DNA from: Dyadobacter endophyticus
Lineage (GTDB): Bacteria > Bacteroidota > Bacteroidia > Cytophagales > Spirosomataceae
DNA length: 64,000 bases
Reading direction: 5' to 3'
Assembly: GCF_014641595.1 (NCBI RefSeq)
Contig: NZ_BMIA01000003.1
Location: 434,001-498,000 of the forward strand
The notes beneath the pieces are model-generated. The model was not told the origin of the DNA and did no database searches. It worked only from the letters and a program-made list of their open reading frames with translations. Positions 34,235 to 43,342 of the stretch are shown piece after piece. Position 1 is the stretch's first letter; each line of letters starts with the position of its first letter. The translations under genes were made by a program, and so were the position numbers.

Positions 34235-34795
34235 TCATTGGTTATAATTATTCATTGTCGATTGTATCCCCAAAGTGCAAAATGATGTAACCATATCCCC
34301 AGCTTTGTCCAAAATAATGGGCAGCTCCGCCATTTCCTCATTGGAAAAAGGTTTAAGTACATAATCTACTTGCCTGCCTCGCGGAAAATTATTTCCGATC
34401 CCGAAACGTAGTTTGGGGTATTCTGTAGTGCCCAGTAATTCCTCAATATTCTTCAACCCGTTGTGCCCGCCGTGGCTGCCTTTGGGCTTGATCCGCAGTG
34501 TTCCAAACGGCAATTGCAGCTCATCCACAATGGTTAACGTATTTTCGGTCGTGACTTTGTACTGGTCCATGTAATACCGGATTGACTTACCGCTCAGGTT
34601 CATGTAAGTAGTCGGCTTGATAAAATAAATATGCCTGCCTTTATACTTCCACTCGGCCACAAAGGCTAGTTTTTCAAAGGAAAACTTGAAGTCGTGCTGC
34701 GCAGCAAGGCGATCGAGCACCATAAAGCCGGCGTTATGTCGGGTGAAAGCATACTCCGGACCAATATTTCCGAGCCCGGCAATCAGATATTTCAT
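34235..34795 (-). CDS. pth: Peptidyl-tRNA hydrolase
   Basis: 186 residues, normal for bacterial Pth, which releases peptides from prematurely dropped peptidyl-tRNAs. Motifs: LIAGLGNIGPEY (Asn), FTRHNAGFMVLD with the catalytic His, PTTYMNLSG, VDELQLPFG with the catalytic Asp, GSHGGHNGLKNI, and LRFGIGNNFPRGRQVDYVL. Divergent from pyrR with a 63-base gap. Confidence 0.96.
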   Translation of the reverse strand: MKYLIAGLGNIGPEYAFTRHNAGFMVLDRLAAQHDFKFSFEKLAFVAEWKYKGRHIYFIKPTTYMNLSGKSIRYYMDQYKVTTENTLTIVDELQLPFGTLRIKPKGSHGGHNGLKNIEELLGTTEYPKLRFGIGNNFPRGRQVDYVLKPFSNEEMAELPIILDKAGDMVTSFCTLGIQSTMNNYNQ

Positions 34796-34858
34796 TGAAT
34801 AAAAGTTTTAATTTCGTCTAAGAGCACATTAATTTAGGCTAAAATTCAGGGAAATTTC

Positions 34859-35401
34859 ATGATACCCCAAAAACGATTAGTACTTAGCAGCCCTCTTCTG
34901 GAAATAATGATCAGCCGGCTATGCCAGCAATTGATTGAGAATCACCAGGATTTTTCAAACACGGTCGTCATGGGTTTGCAGCCCAGGGGAATCCATTTTG
35001 CCGAACGTATTGTGACGGAGCTGCGTGAAAAAACCGGGCAGAATATCTTGGTAGGGCATTTGGACGCTACGTTCTATCGCGACGACTTCCGCCGCCGCGA
35101 GTCCCCGCTTGTGCCGAACAAAACCAATGTGCCCTTCCTGATCGAAGGCAAAAAAGTGATCCTGATCGACGACGTGCTGGCCAGCGGCCGCATGGTACGC
35201 GCCGCGCTCGACGCCATGACGGCATTCGGTCGCCCCAAAGCAGTGGAATTGCTCGTGCTCATCGACCGCCGCTACAACCGCGAGCTGCCCATCGACCCTG
35301 ATTACGTGGGAATGGAGGTTAGCACGGTTGAAACGCAACGCGTGCAAGTCGAATGGAAAGAGCAGGGATTCGACGCCGATCATATCTGGCTCGTCGACTA
35401 A
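34859..35401 (+). CDS. pyrR: PyrR: pyr regulator / uracil phosphoribosyltransferase
   Basis: 180 residues. PRPP-binding motif VILIDDVLASGRMVRAALDAM at about residues 99-119, then FGRPKAVELLVLIDRRYNRELPIDPDYVG and the C-terminal VEWKEQGFD, all typical of PyrR. In Bacillus it binds pyr mRNA and attenuates transcription in response to UMP; it also has weak uracil phosphoribosyltransferase activity. No pyr operon is adjacent and the pyrB leader in this window is too short for a PyrR anti-antiterminator, so here it may act mainly as the salvage enzyme or regulate genes elsewhere. Confidence 0.9.
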   Translation: MIPQKRLVLSSPLLEIMISRLCQQLIENHQDFSNTVVMGLQPRGIHFAERIVTELREKTGQNILVGHLDATFYRDDFRRRESPLVPNKTNVPFLIEGKKVILIDDVLASGRMVRAALDAMTAFGRPKAVELLVLIDRRYNRELPIDPDYVGMEVSTVETQRVQVEWKEQGFDADHIWLVD

Positions 35402-35406
35402 AATAA

Positions 35407-36966
35407 TTATGGTTGGTGGCCGGGCCGGGAAGCTTCTTCCTTGGCCTCTATTTTCCCGATTTCGTCGGTCTTGTAAGTCAGTTTATTGACGTAAAACACC
35501 TCGCGCCCCTGCACTACCGACGACGTGCCGATGCGCTGCATGCCGTAGGCAAGAAAATATTGGCCATACCAGGGCGAAAGGTAGCCGTCTTCATTGTTCA
35601 GGACCTTTTCCTTTTCCGATTTCGGATTGATTTTGAATTTTTCCGTCTCCACCACCACTTTATTGCGACTGATCACCTCGGTATGGATCTCGCCTTCCTG
35701 TGGATAAGCCAGTACAAAGTAATCGTCGACCGGCGTCACCTGTACCATTTCCTGTAAATCGAAGCTGGTGAGGTCTTTGATCGTAATGGTGTTATCCCAG
35801 ATAAATTTTCCGCTCCGGTCGAAGCCGCATACGATGGCATGGGTGTAGCGGTAGCCTTCGAGCGCTCGCGCCACGTACGGGCGCGAAATGCCTCCGGAAA
35901 TAATCGGGCTAGTGGAGCGCTGATTGGGGTAATACACTTCCGCTACCAACACAATTTCCTTCTCCGTCTGGATCAGCTGGTGCACCAGCAACCGATACCT
36001 GAACCGGTTCTCCTTGCCGAGACTTTTCCGCTTCCCGATCTTTTCGAGCACCCGAGCACGGCGCTTGGGTTTCATGTAATTGAAAAAATTCTGCAATTCG
36101 GAAAACTCGATGAACTGCGGCTCCTCGGGCGTATCGTCCGAAATGTGGGTCACGTAAAGCCCCTGCGAATACTGGGTACATCCTACGGAATAGTTACCGA
36201 TCAGGTAAGAATCATTGGGGTTCAACGGGACGATCTGACCGGAAATGAAGCTGTAACGAGGATCGCTTAATGTAGTCTTTTTCAGTAGCTTACCGTCATA
36301 ATTATAGGTCTTTATTTCAAAAACACAATTCTTCTTCCTGTAAGCATAAGTGATCACGTTGATGTATCCGTCGATCTCATTGATATCCACATTGTTCAGT
36401 TCGGTATTCTTTTCAAAAAGACCCGGCAGCACGCGGGTGGTATGGTCGAAAAACGAATGCACGATCACGACCGGCCGTGAGCGGTAATAGCCGGAGACCA
36501 GCGCCTTGCTGCCGATCACCTTAAAATGCTGCACATCCACCCCCGAAAGCAGGTTGCCCTTATAAGTATCGATGGAACCGTCGTTGAAATTCAGTTGCAG
36601 AAACAGGAACTTGTCGGTATCCGGCTCGGCGAAGAGCCAATAACCGCTTTCGTCGGCCTTGTAAGCCATTACGGGGATGTATCGAAAGTCAAGCTTGTAC
36701 GAAGTACGCCAAAGGGCTTTCAGCGTCGTATCGTATTTCACAAATTCCCATTGTTCGTTGCGATTCGAAAACTCATTGCCCCTGATTACCGACAAAATAC
36801 CCCGCTCGCCCAGGCTGAAAACCTCAAATTGCTCGGAAGAAGAAGAACTAGTCGGGATTTCGAGGCGGTCGGATTGTTGCAATTGCGCCCAGGCACCCCA
36901 GAGCGGCGCGAACACCAGTAGCAGCATTAATTTCAACCCGGAATAATTTATAGAACGGTTATGCAT
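35407..36966 (-). CDS. Secreted protein of unknown function
   Basis: 519 residues from the ATG at 36966, chosen because a purine-rich GGAAGAAG lies just upstream and a signal peptide follows (LKLMLLLVFAPLWGAWAQ, about residues 9-26). I do not recognise the family. The rest is beta-rich with repeated blocks of W/Y plus aspartate (WEFVKYDTTLKALWRTSYKLD, SGKFIWDNTITIKDL), suggesting a beta-propeller-like or beta-sandwich exported protein; the final residues are lysine/glutamate-rich. No catalytic motif, lipobox or T9SS sorting signal is seen. Convergent with pyrR, 5 bases apart. Confidence 0.75.
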   Translation of the reverse strand: MHNRSINYSGLKLMLLLVFAPLWGAWAQLQQSDRLEIPTSSSSSEQFEVFSLGERGILSVIRGNEFSNRNEQWEFVKYDTTLKALWRTSYKLDFRYIPVMAYKADESGYWLFAEPDTDKFLFLQLNFNDGSIDTYKGNLLSGVDVQHFKVIGSKALVSGYYRSRPVVIVHSFFDHTTRVLPGLFEKNTELNNVDINEIDGYINVITYAYRKKNCVFEIKTYNYDGKLLKKTTLSDPRYSFISGQIVPLNPNDSYLIGNYSVGCTQYSQGLYVTHISDDTPEEPQFIEFSELQNFFNYMKPKRRARVLEKIGKRKSLGKENRFRYRLLVHQLIQTEKEIVLVAEVYYPNQRSTSPIISGGISRPYVARALEGYRYTHAIVCGFDRSGKFIWDNTITIKDLTSFDLQEMVQVTPVDDYFVLAYPQEGEIHTEVISRNKVVVETEKFKINPKSEKEKVLNNEDGYLSPWYGQYFLAYGMQRIGTSSVVQGREVFYVNKLTYKTDEIGKIEAKEEASRPGHQP

Positions 36967-37129
36967 AACTTCTTCCTTCTGGGGTGTGACACAGATCAAT
37001 AATTAGCCTAATTTTGCATCCTGCAAGGCTTACATTGCTATTAATATTAGAAATAATTTCACTTAAATAAAAACTTGCGGGAATGTATCTTTTAAAACGA
37101 GAAAGCGTTTCCGGAATACCCGATTTTTC

Positions 37130-38908
37130 ATGACAATTGAAGCAATACTTAAAGAGGATATTCAAAAAGCGGTCCAAAAACATTTCCAGCTGGACAATCA
37201 GGAGATCCTTCTGCAACCCACCAAGAAAGAATTTGAGGGATTTTACACATTTGTCACTTTTCCTTTGACCAAAGCCGCCCGCAAGGCCCCAGCCGAGATC
37301 GGGCAGATCATTGGTGATGAGCTCCTTGCATCTTCATCAGTCGTTGCAGGCTTCAATGTCGTACAGGGATTCCTGAATATCAGTCTCAAAGACAGCACCT
37401 GGCTCGACCTGTTCGGCAAGATCTTTACCGATGAAAAATTCGGCTCGCTGCCTTCGAACGGAAAGTCTGTCATGGTGGAATTCTCTTCCCCTAACACCAA
37501 CAAGCCGCTTCACCTCGGCCATTTGCGCAACAACTTCCTTGGCGATTCGCTTTCGAGGATCCTGAAAGCAAGTGGTTATGATGTGGAAAAAACCTGTTTG
37601 GTCAACGACCGCGGTATCCACATTTGCAAGTCGATGCTGGCCTACCGCGAACTGGGCAACGGCGAAACGCCGGAGTCCAGCGGCATTAAAGGCGATCACC
37701 TTGCAGGCAAGTATTACGTCTTGTTTGATGTTGAATATAAACAGCAGATCAAGGCACTGGTCGAACAAGGTCTGAGCGAGGAAGAAGCCGCTAAAAGAGC
37801 TCCCTGGATTTTGGAAGCGCAGAAGTTGCTTCTGCTTTGGGAAAATAATGACCCGGAAACGGTAGCGCTCTGGCAAAAAATGAACAACTGGGTTTATGAA
37901 GGCTTTGCGGAAACTTACAACAAAATCGGCGTGAGTTTCGACAAAACCTATTATGAATCAAACACTTACCTATTAGGCAAGGATATTATCGAGGAAGGAC
38001 TCCAAAAAGGGGTATTCTTCAAGAAAGCGGACAACTCCGTCTGGATCGACCTTACGAAAGAAGGGCTCGACGAAAAGCTGGTACTCCGCGGCGACGGCAC
38101 ATCCGTCTACATTACGCAGGACCTGGGTACAACCGAGCTAAAAAACAACGATTTCGGCAATGACCGTTACCTGTGGGTGGTAGGTAATGAGCAGGATTAT
38201 CACTTTAAGGTATTATTTGCCATTTTGAAGCGCCTTGGCCGGACTTACGCCGATGGCTGCTACCACATCAGCTACGGAATGGTGGATTTGCCCTCCGGCA
38301 AAATGAAATCCCGCGAAGGCACAGTTGTCGACGCCGATGACCTGGTAGCGCAGATGGTGCAAACCGCTGCCTCTCGTACGCAGGAACTTGGTAAAATCGA
38401 CGACTTCAACAGCGAAGAAGCCAAACAGCTTTACAACCAGCTCGCATTGGGCGCATTGAAATATTTCCTGCTGAAAGTAGACCCGAAGAAACGAATGCTG
38501 TTCAATCCCGAAGAATCAATTGATTTTCAGGGACATACAGGGCCATTTATCCAATACACGTACGCACGTATCCGCTCGATCATGCGCAAGGGTGAGCAGG
38601 CGGGCATCCTTGCGGAAATTCCGGGTGACAGCTACGTGATGCACCAGGCCGAACGCGAGCTGGTATTTGCGTTGTCGCAATATCCGGTGAAGGTATTAGC
38701 GGCAGCCAACGAGTTCGCCCCGTCACTCATTTCCCAGTATGCATTCGACCTCGCGAAGGTTTATAACCAGTTCTATGCGGAGGTTTCGATCTTCTCCGAC
38801 CCGGATCCCGAGGCGGTAAAACTGCGCGTCGCATTATCAGGTGCTGTTGCGGAAACGATTCGCAAGGCTTTGGGGTTATTGGGCATAGACGTTCCCGAAA
38901 GAATGTAG
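37130..38908 (+). CDS. argS: Arginyl-tRNA synthetase
   Basis: 592 residues, class I. N-terminal Add-1 domain for the tRNA D-loop, HIGH motif in SPNTNKPLHLGHLRNN (His-Leu-Gly-His) at about residues 122-137, KMSKS-equivalent GKMKSREGTVVD at about 388, and the alpha-helical anticodon-binding domain with HTGPFIQYTYARI before the C-terminal DVPERM. Complete and intact. A near-consensus -7 box (TATCTTTT) precedes it. Confidence 0.97.
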   Translation: MTIEAILKEDIQKAVQKHFQLDNQEILLQPTKKEFEGFYTFVTFPLTKAARKAPAEIGQIIGDELLASSSVVAGFNVVQGFLNISLKDSTWLDLFGKIFTDEKFGSLPSNGKSVMVEFSSPNTNKPLHLGHLRNNFLGDSLSRILKASGYDVEKTCLVNDRGIHICKSMLAYRELGNGETPESSGIKGDHLAGKYYVLFDVEYKQQIKALVEQGLSEEEAAKRAPWILEAQKLLLLWENNDPETVALWQKMNNWVYEGFAETYNKIGVSFDKTYYESNTYLLGKDIIEEGLQKGVFFKKADNSVWIDLTKEGLDEKLVLRGDGTSVYITQDLGTTELKNNDFGNDRYLWVVGNEQDYHFKVLFAILKRLGRTYADGCYHISYGMVDLPSGKMKSREGTVVDADDLVAQMVQTAASRTQELGKIDDFNSEEAKQLYNQLALGALKYFLLKVDPKKRMLFNPEESIDFQGHTGPFIQYTYARIRSIMRKGEQAGILAEIPGDSYVMHQAERELVFALSQYPVKVLAAANEFAPSLISQYAFDLAKVYNQFYAEVSIFSDPDPEAVKLRVALSGAVAETIRKALGLLGIDVPERM

Positions 38909-38914
38909 GAAAAT

Positions 38915-38958
38915 AGTTACCAAAATCTGCTGATCAGTGCGTTTTGGATATGGTAACA
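38915..38958. terminator. Stem-loop after argS
   Basis: GTTACC near 38917 can pair with GGTAAC near 38958, with CCAAAA/TTTTGG as an inner alternative sharing bases; no long T-run follows. Possible terminator or processing signal between argS and gpx. Confidence 0.4.
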
Positions 38959-39016
38959 ACTCAAATATGTGCCAACCGTTTTATTCATATATGTACTAAC
39001 CATAACCAAAACTACG

Positions 39017-39601
39017 ATGAGCCTTATTAAGACACTTTTCATTATGATTACTTCACTAATTACCGGACTTTTCGTTGATAAATCCGAAATAGCGAGCCGT
39101 CCGGAGAATGCTCCTGTTGCAAAGCAAACGCTTTATGATTTCAAGGTAAAGTCGCTGGTAGGCGGCAAAACCGTTGATTTGAGCAAATACAAAGGCAAAA
39201 AAGTAGTGATCCTGAATGTGGCTTCCAAATGCGGTTACACGAAGCAGTATGCCGACTGGGAGAAATTCTACAAAGATCACGGCGACAAAGTGGTGGTTTT
39301 GGGCTTCCCTGCCAACAACTTCGGTGGACAGGAGCCGGGCACGAGCGATGAAATCGCTACTTTCTGCTCTGCAACCTACGGCGTTACATTCCCGATGTTT
39401 GAAAAAGTATCGGTACTCGGCGACGACCAGGCACCTATTTACAAATGGCTGAGCAGCAAAGATTTGAACGGCTGGAACGACAAAGTTCCTACCTGGAATT
39501 TCTGTAAATACGTGATCAACGAAAAAGGCGAGCTGACCAACTTCTTCGCCTCCAAAGTATTGCCTACCGACGAGGAATTTACGAAGGCGGTTGGGATTTA
39601 A
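39017..39601 (+). CDS. Glutathione peroxidase family protein, exported
   Basis: 194 residues from the ATG at 39017. A hydrophobic N-terminal segment (SLIKTLFIMITSLITGLFV) suggests export or membrane anchoring. The peroxidase tetrad is visible: catalytic Cys in VASKCGYTKQY, Gln in FPANNFGGQEPG, Trp and Asn in TWNFCKYVI. This is a Cys-type, thioredoxin-dependent enzyme in most bacteria, reducing organic hydroperoxides. A strong hairpin terminator follows 6 bases after the stop. Confidence 0.93.
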   Translation: MSLIKTLFIMITSLITGLFVDKSEIASRPENAPVAKQTLYDFKVKSLVGGKTVDLSKYKGKKVVILNVASKCGYTKQYADWEKFYKDHGDKVVVLGFPANNFGGQEPGTSDEIATFCSATYGVTFPMFEKVSVLGDDQAPIYKWLSSKDLNGWNDKVPTWNFCKYVINEKGELTNFFASKVLPTDEEFTKAVGI

Positions 39602-39607
39602 TTTTGT

Positions 39608-39647
39608 AACTGCCGTAGGTCGCTTCCAGAGACGGTCTACGGCAGTT
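39608..39647. terminator. Intrinsic terminator after gpx
   Basis: AACTGCCGTAG (39608-39618) pairs exactly with CTACGGCAGTT (39637-39647), then TTTTA. Confidence 0.85.
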
Positions 39648-39673
39648 TTACTCACACATAACTACACGCAACT

Positions 39674-40048
39674 ATGAAAGACATTAACGAAGCCCGCCGC
39701 TACCTCTCCAATGCCAAAGAAATCCTTCGCGAAAAAGCGATAAAGGAAGATGGATTTTACAAAGACAGAAAGCATGTAAAAATGGCGGGTCATACCGCCT
39801 ATTCCGGGGTGTTGGTTGCCTTGGACGCAGTTTTTGGGGATAAGAAAAAGGGTAGGAAGAGCGTAGAGTGGTACAAGGAAGAGCTGTCTCAAATTGACAA
39901 GAAGATTCTTACGGCATTTGTTGGGGCTTACGACACGCTCCATCTGGCTATGAGCTACGATGGAAACCTTGTTGCCGGCATTTCCCGGGAAGGCCTTGAT
40001 CTTGCCGAAATAATTATCAACTGGGCCGAGCAAAAAACGGCGGCCTGA
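39674..40048 (+). CDS. DUF5618 family protein (HEPN-like helical)
   Basis: 124 residues, nearly all helical: INEARRYLSNAKEILREKA, then a His-Thr-Ala segment (AGHTAYSGVLVALDAVF), a lysine-rich turn, and FVGAYDTLHLAMSYDGNL. I recognise it as DUF5618, a Bacteroidota family whose shape recalls HEPN proteins; the RxxxxH nuclease motif of toxic HEPN proteins is not obvious. It lies 25 bases before menA and may share its transcript. Function unknown. Confidence 0.75.
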   Translation: MKDINEARRYLSNAKEILREKAIKEDGFYKDRKHVKMAGHTAYSGVLVALDAVFGDKKKGRKSVEWYKEELSQIDKKILTAFVGAYDTLHLAMSYDGNLVAGISREGLDLAEIIINWAEQKTAA

Positions 40049-40073
40049 CATTACCCGATTAATATTACCGAAA

Positions 40074-40967
40074 ATGAATCCCTGGATTGAAGCCGCACGT
40101 CCCCGTACATTACCTCTTGCATTATCCTGTATTTTAATGGGCTGCTTCCTGGCTGCGGCCTCGGGGCAATTCAGCTGGCCGGTAGCGGGTCTGAGCGTTC
40201 TGACGACGATACTTCTGCAAGTACTTTCCAACTTCGCCAACGATTACGGCGATGCCGTGAATGGGAAGGACACCGAACTCCGGGAAGGGCCGCAGAGGGC
40301 TGTGCATTCCGGGCAAATTACGGCTGCCAAAATGCTGCGGGCGATCATTATTTTCTCGGTACTGGCATTGATTTCAGGCATTACCTTGCTGACGATCGCG
40401 TTGAAAGGCGCACCAGCCAATACATTCTGGGTGTTTCTGGGCATTGGAATTGCCTGCATTATCGCGGCTATCACCTACACCGCCGGCAAGCGGCCTTATG
40501 GCTACGTGGGCCTGGGCGACCTTTCGGTACTGATCTTCTTTGGTTGGGTGGGCGTCATCGGCAGCAACTTCCTGCATACCCATATCTGGAATTGGGGATT
40601 GCTCCTGCCGGCAACAAGCTGCGGCCTATTCGCCGTAGGCGTATTGAATATCAACAATATCCGCGACATCGATTCGGACCGCGCGACCGGGAAAAACTCG
40701 ATTCCCGTACGCATTGGCCGCGAAAAGGCAATTGTATATCACTGGTGCATTCTGCTGATCGGCATGCTTTGCGTGACGGTTTACACGGCGCAGCATTTTT
40801 CCAGCTACACCAGCCTTATCTTTTTCCTCAGCTTTCCATTGTTTGTCAAAAACGGTCTGGCCATTTCACGCCTCACCAAAGCAAGCGACCTCGATCCGTA
40901 CCTGAAACAAATGGCACTTTCGACGCTGCTTTTTGTGATCCTTTTCGGGATTGGAATTGTACTTTGA
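40074..40967 (+). CDS. menA: 1,4-dihydroxy-2-naphthoate polyprenyltransferase
   Basis: 297 residues, UbiA superfamily, about nine membrane helices. It joins the prenyl tail to DHNA to make demethylmenaquinone, the respiratory quinone of these bacteria. The first prenyl-diphosphate-binding Asp-rich motif is NFANDYGDAVNGKDTE, the second is NNIRDIDSDRATGKNS; the N-terminal start WIEAARPRTLPLALS is diagnostic for MenA. No other men genes are nearby. Confidence 0.96.
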   Translation: MNPWIEAARPRTLPLALSCILMGCFLAAASGQFSWPVAGLSVLTTILLQVLSNFANDYGDAVNGKDTELREGPQRAVHSGQITAAKMLRAIIIFSVLALISGITLLTIALKGAPANTFWVFLGIGIACIIAAITYTAGKRPYGYVGLGDLSVLIFFGWVGVIGSNFLHTHIWNWGLLLPATSCGLFAVGVLNINNIRDIDSDRATGKNSIPVRIGREKAIVYHWCILLIGMLCVTVYTAQHFSSYTSLIFFLSFPLFVKNGLAISRLTKASDLDPYLKQMALSTLLFVILFGIGIVL

Positions 40968-40970
40968 TGC

Positions 40971-42752
40971 CTATTTCAAGTAAGGTTTGATCGCATTGCC
41001 CAGCAGGCTGTAACCTTTTTCATTCGGATGTAAGCCGTCGGAAAATAGCGCTTCGTCGATCTTGCCGTCGGATTTCAGGAATACTTTTCCCGGATTTACA
41101 AACATCACATCGGCCTCACCGGTGATCTGTAACAGTTTTTCATTCAATCCCGCTACGCGTTCTTCCTGTTGGCGACGTGGGTAAATGCCCATCATTACAA
41201 CCTGTGCCTGTGGCTGACGATATTTGATCGCTTCGATCAGCTGCTTCCAGCCCGCCGCGATCTCTTCGTCGCTGTTAAAACCGATATTGTTTGTACCAAT
41301 ATTAATGAAGATCTGTTTAGGCCTAAAACCGTCCAGCTCGCCATGGTAAATGCGCCATAGCACGTTCTCAATGCGGTCCCAGCCGTAGCCCATATTTACC
41401 GAATTCTTGCCGAAAGTGCTGCCCCACGACGATTCGCCTACCGCCCTCGGTCCCTTCGGCATACCGCCCCAAAAATGCGTGATCGAGTTGCCGATCACTA
41501 CCGTTGCAGGTGATGATTTGCTGTTTAGCTCCAACACTTCGGAATGTCGTTTCTCCCAATCATAATTGTGCAGCTCGCGCATTTGGGTTGTCGGACGTGT
41601 TGTAGAAACATCACCTGACGGCTCATGCAGGATCTTTCTCAAATGCATTTCGTAGCCATCGGCATATTGCAGCATTCCAAGGTCGGTAGGATGTGTTCCG
41701 TCCACAGTCGACTCGTAGGTTTGGCCGAAATCCTCTTTCGGGATCAGATAAATATCCTGAAAGCCCTGTGACTTCAATGCCGCAAAAGCGTCTTTCAATA
41801 CTTCATTTACCTCTACATAATAATGCTTGCTTTGCGGATTAATATCCTCGTCGGTGTAACCTGCATGCTCCGCGAGCGCAATAGGCACGTCCGGCCGCTT
41901 CTTGCGCAATGCAGTAACGGTGTTGATCACCCGTTTCCTAATCTCTTCGGTAGTCAGTCCGAGCTTGGAATCGGGCCTGATCGTCAGATTGGGAAGACAA
42001 TCCAGTACATAGACTTTCGCGTCGATCTCCGCTACGAGGTCTACAACTTCCTGTTCCAATCTGCCATTTCCTGAAAAACCGAGGTTGATCGTCGGCCGAT
42101 CCATTTTACGGCCTAATATCGACGTCCAAGCCATTCCCGGCCGGGATGCGCAAGCACCTTGCGCAATAGACGTTCCGTAAATGACGATTGGCTTATCAGG
42201 CCTTACAGCGAGCGGCATGAACTCGGTTCCCGCGGGCGTGCCAACTTCCAGCCATTTCACACTATTGTAGAGGGGAAGGAACAAACGATACTCTCTCCCA
42301 TGCTTATGGTAATTGTCGTTCGGGGCCAGGTTTTTAAAATCGTAGGTAATGGTATCTCCGAATGCATACTTCCCCGCGCACCAGCGCCATTCGCCATCAT
42401 TGCTTACCGCATACAGATCAACCCCGCTCACACCCGTCGCGGGCATATGCGGGAGCGCGTGCTTGCCTCCGACTGTATAACGGATCTTGATCTCGGAAGA
42501 GTTGGCGCGAAACCTGATCATCAATCCGGCCGATTGGTTAGACAAATTCCACACCACATCACGCACCTGCTTTTCAGCACGCGCCGGCAGACGGTCGTAC
42601 GGATTTTTCAGCTCCTTTGGCCAGGCTTGCCCTTCGACGACAGGAAAAGGTGCAGATTGCGGATTCCACCAAACATACTGGCTATTTTGTGCCAAGACCT
42701 GAATACCCAGCAACAGGCACAGGCACACACTTGAAATAGATCTGAAAAGCAT
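40971..42752 (-). CDS. Two-domain SGNH/GDSL hydrolase, secreted
   Basis: 593 residues from the ATG at 42752 (a GTG six codons upstream would lengthen the signal peptide). Signal peptide ends QVLAQ; then a GxDLY-type N-terminal beta domain (GVSGVDLYAV), a first SGNH domain (IVIYGTSIAQGACASRPGM with the nucleophile Ser, INLGFSGNGRLE, DGTHPTD with Asp and His), and a second complete GDSL-type domain (VVIGNSITHFWGG, FINIGTNNIGF, DGLHPNEKGY). Each appears to have its own Ser/Gly/Asn/His set, so the protein has two putative esterase sites. The target is probably acetyl groups on polysaccharides, by analogy with the family. Confidence 0.9.
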   Translation of the reverse strand: MLFRSISSVCLCLLLGIQVLAQNSQYVWWNPQSAPFPVVEGQAWPKELKNPYDRLPARAEKQVRDVVWNLSNQSAGLMIRFRANSSEIKIRYTVGGKHALPHMPATGVSGVDLYAVSNDGEWRWCAGKYAFGDTITYDFKNLAPNDNYHKHGREYRLFLPLYNSVKWLEVGTPAGTEFMPLAVRPDKPIVIYGTSIAQGACASRPGMAWTSILGRKMDRPTINLGFSGNGRLEQEVVDLVAEIDAKVYVLDCLPNLTIRPDSKLGLTTEEIRKRVINTVTALRKKRPDVPIALAEHAGYTDEDINPQSKHYYVEVNEVLKDAFAALKSQGFQDIYLIPKEDFGQTYESTVDGTHPTDLGMLQYADGYEMHLRKILHEPSGDVSTTRPTTQMRELHNYDWEKRHSEVLELNSKSSPATVVIGNSITHFWGGMPKGPRAVGESSWGSTFGKNSVNMGYGWDRIENVLWRIYHGELDGFRPKQIFINIGTNNIGFNSDEEIAAGWKQLIEAIKYRQPQAQVVMMGIYPRRQQEERVAGLNEKLLQITGEADVMFVNPGKVFLKSDGKIDEALFSDGLHPNEKGYSLLGNAIKPYLK

Positions 42753-42827
42753 AAAAATGAAAACGGACACCGATGTATCGCTACAAAAGTGCCCGTAAGG
42801 CTATTTCTCCCGTTTAAGGAAAGATTA

Positions 42828-43271
42828 TTATTTCACGATTACGCCCTCGGCAACAAACGTCAGTTCATCCTTCGGTTCGGTAATTTTCGCAATTTCTTCT
42901 TTGCTCTGGCCCGCATCCTGCGCGTAATGCCTCAAATGCTCCGCCGACGCTGTCGTTTTCTTCGCCTCTCCCTCAAAGACCACGGTTTTGCCGGTTATGT
43001 CTTTCGGCACAAAAAACGCATAATCCTTGAATACAACGCGCATGGTCTCGCCATTATCCAGGTTCACCTTCATCCAGCAACCTTTTGCCTGGCAAACCGA
43101 TTCTACGACACCCGTCACTTTGGCCTGCATTTCGTTCTTATCGCCCATCTTAGCCGGAAGCGCCGTCGCTGCAATCGCGCTTTTATCATCAATCTGCTTC
43201 CCGAAGTTGCTTTGAGCTTTTGCGAAGGTTATTGTTAATACTAAGCAGAGTATCGAAATAAGTTTTTTCAT
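42828..43271 (-). CDS. DUF4920 domain-containing secreted protein
   Basis: 147 residues. Signal peptide (KKLISILCLVLTITFAKAQ) then the DUF4920 fold, with conserved Cys in GVVESVCQAKGCWMKV and the VVFKDYAFFVPKD strand; a helix with LRHYAQDAGQSKEEI precedes the final strand. The Cys-x-x-x-Gly-Cys-Trp-Met arrangement may bind a metal or haem, which is speculation. The family is common in Bacteroidota and uncharacterised. Confidence 0.88.
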   Translation of the reverse strand: MKKLISILCLVLTITFAKAQSNFGKQIDDKSAIAATALPAKMGDKNEMQAKVTGVVESVCQAKGCWMKVNLDNGETMRVVFKDYAFFVPKDITGKTVVFEGEAKKTTASAEHLRHYAQDAGQSKEEIAKITEPKDELTFVAEGVIVK

Positions 43272-43342
43272 TTTGATCGAATGTTTAAAAGTGTGCTAAT
43301 CAACATAAAGTTAACACCTCTCCCAATACAATCAAAACCCCG

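Noticed and set aside
39674..40048. DUF5618 as HEPN toxin of a toxin-antitoxin pair
   Set aside because: No antitoxin gene next to it (menA follows) and no clear RxxxxH motif in the sequence.
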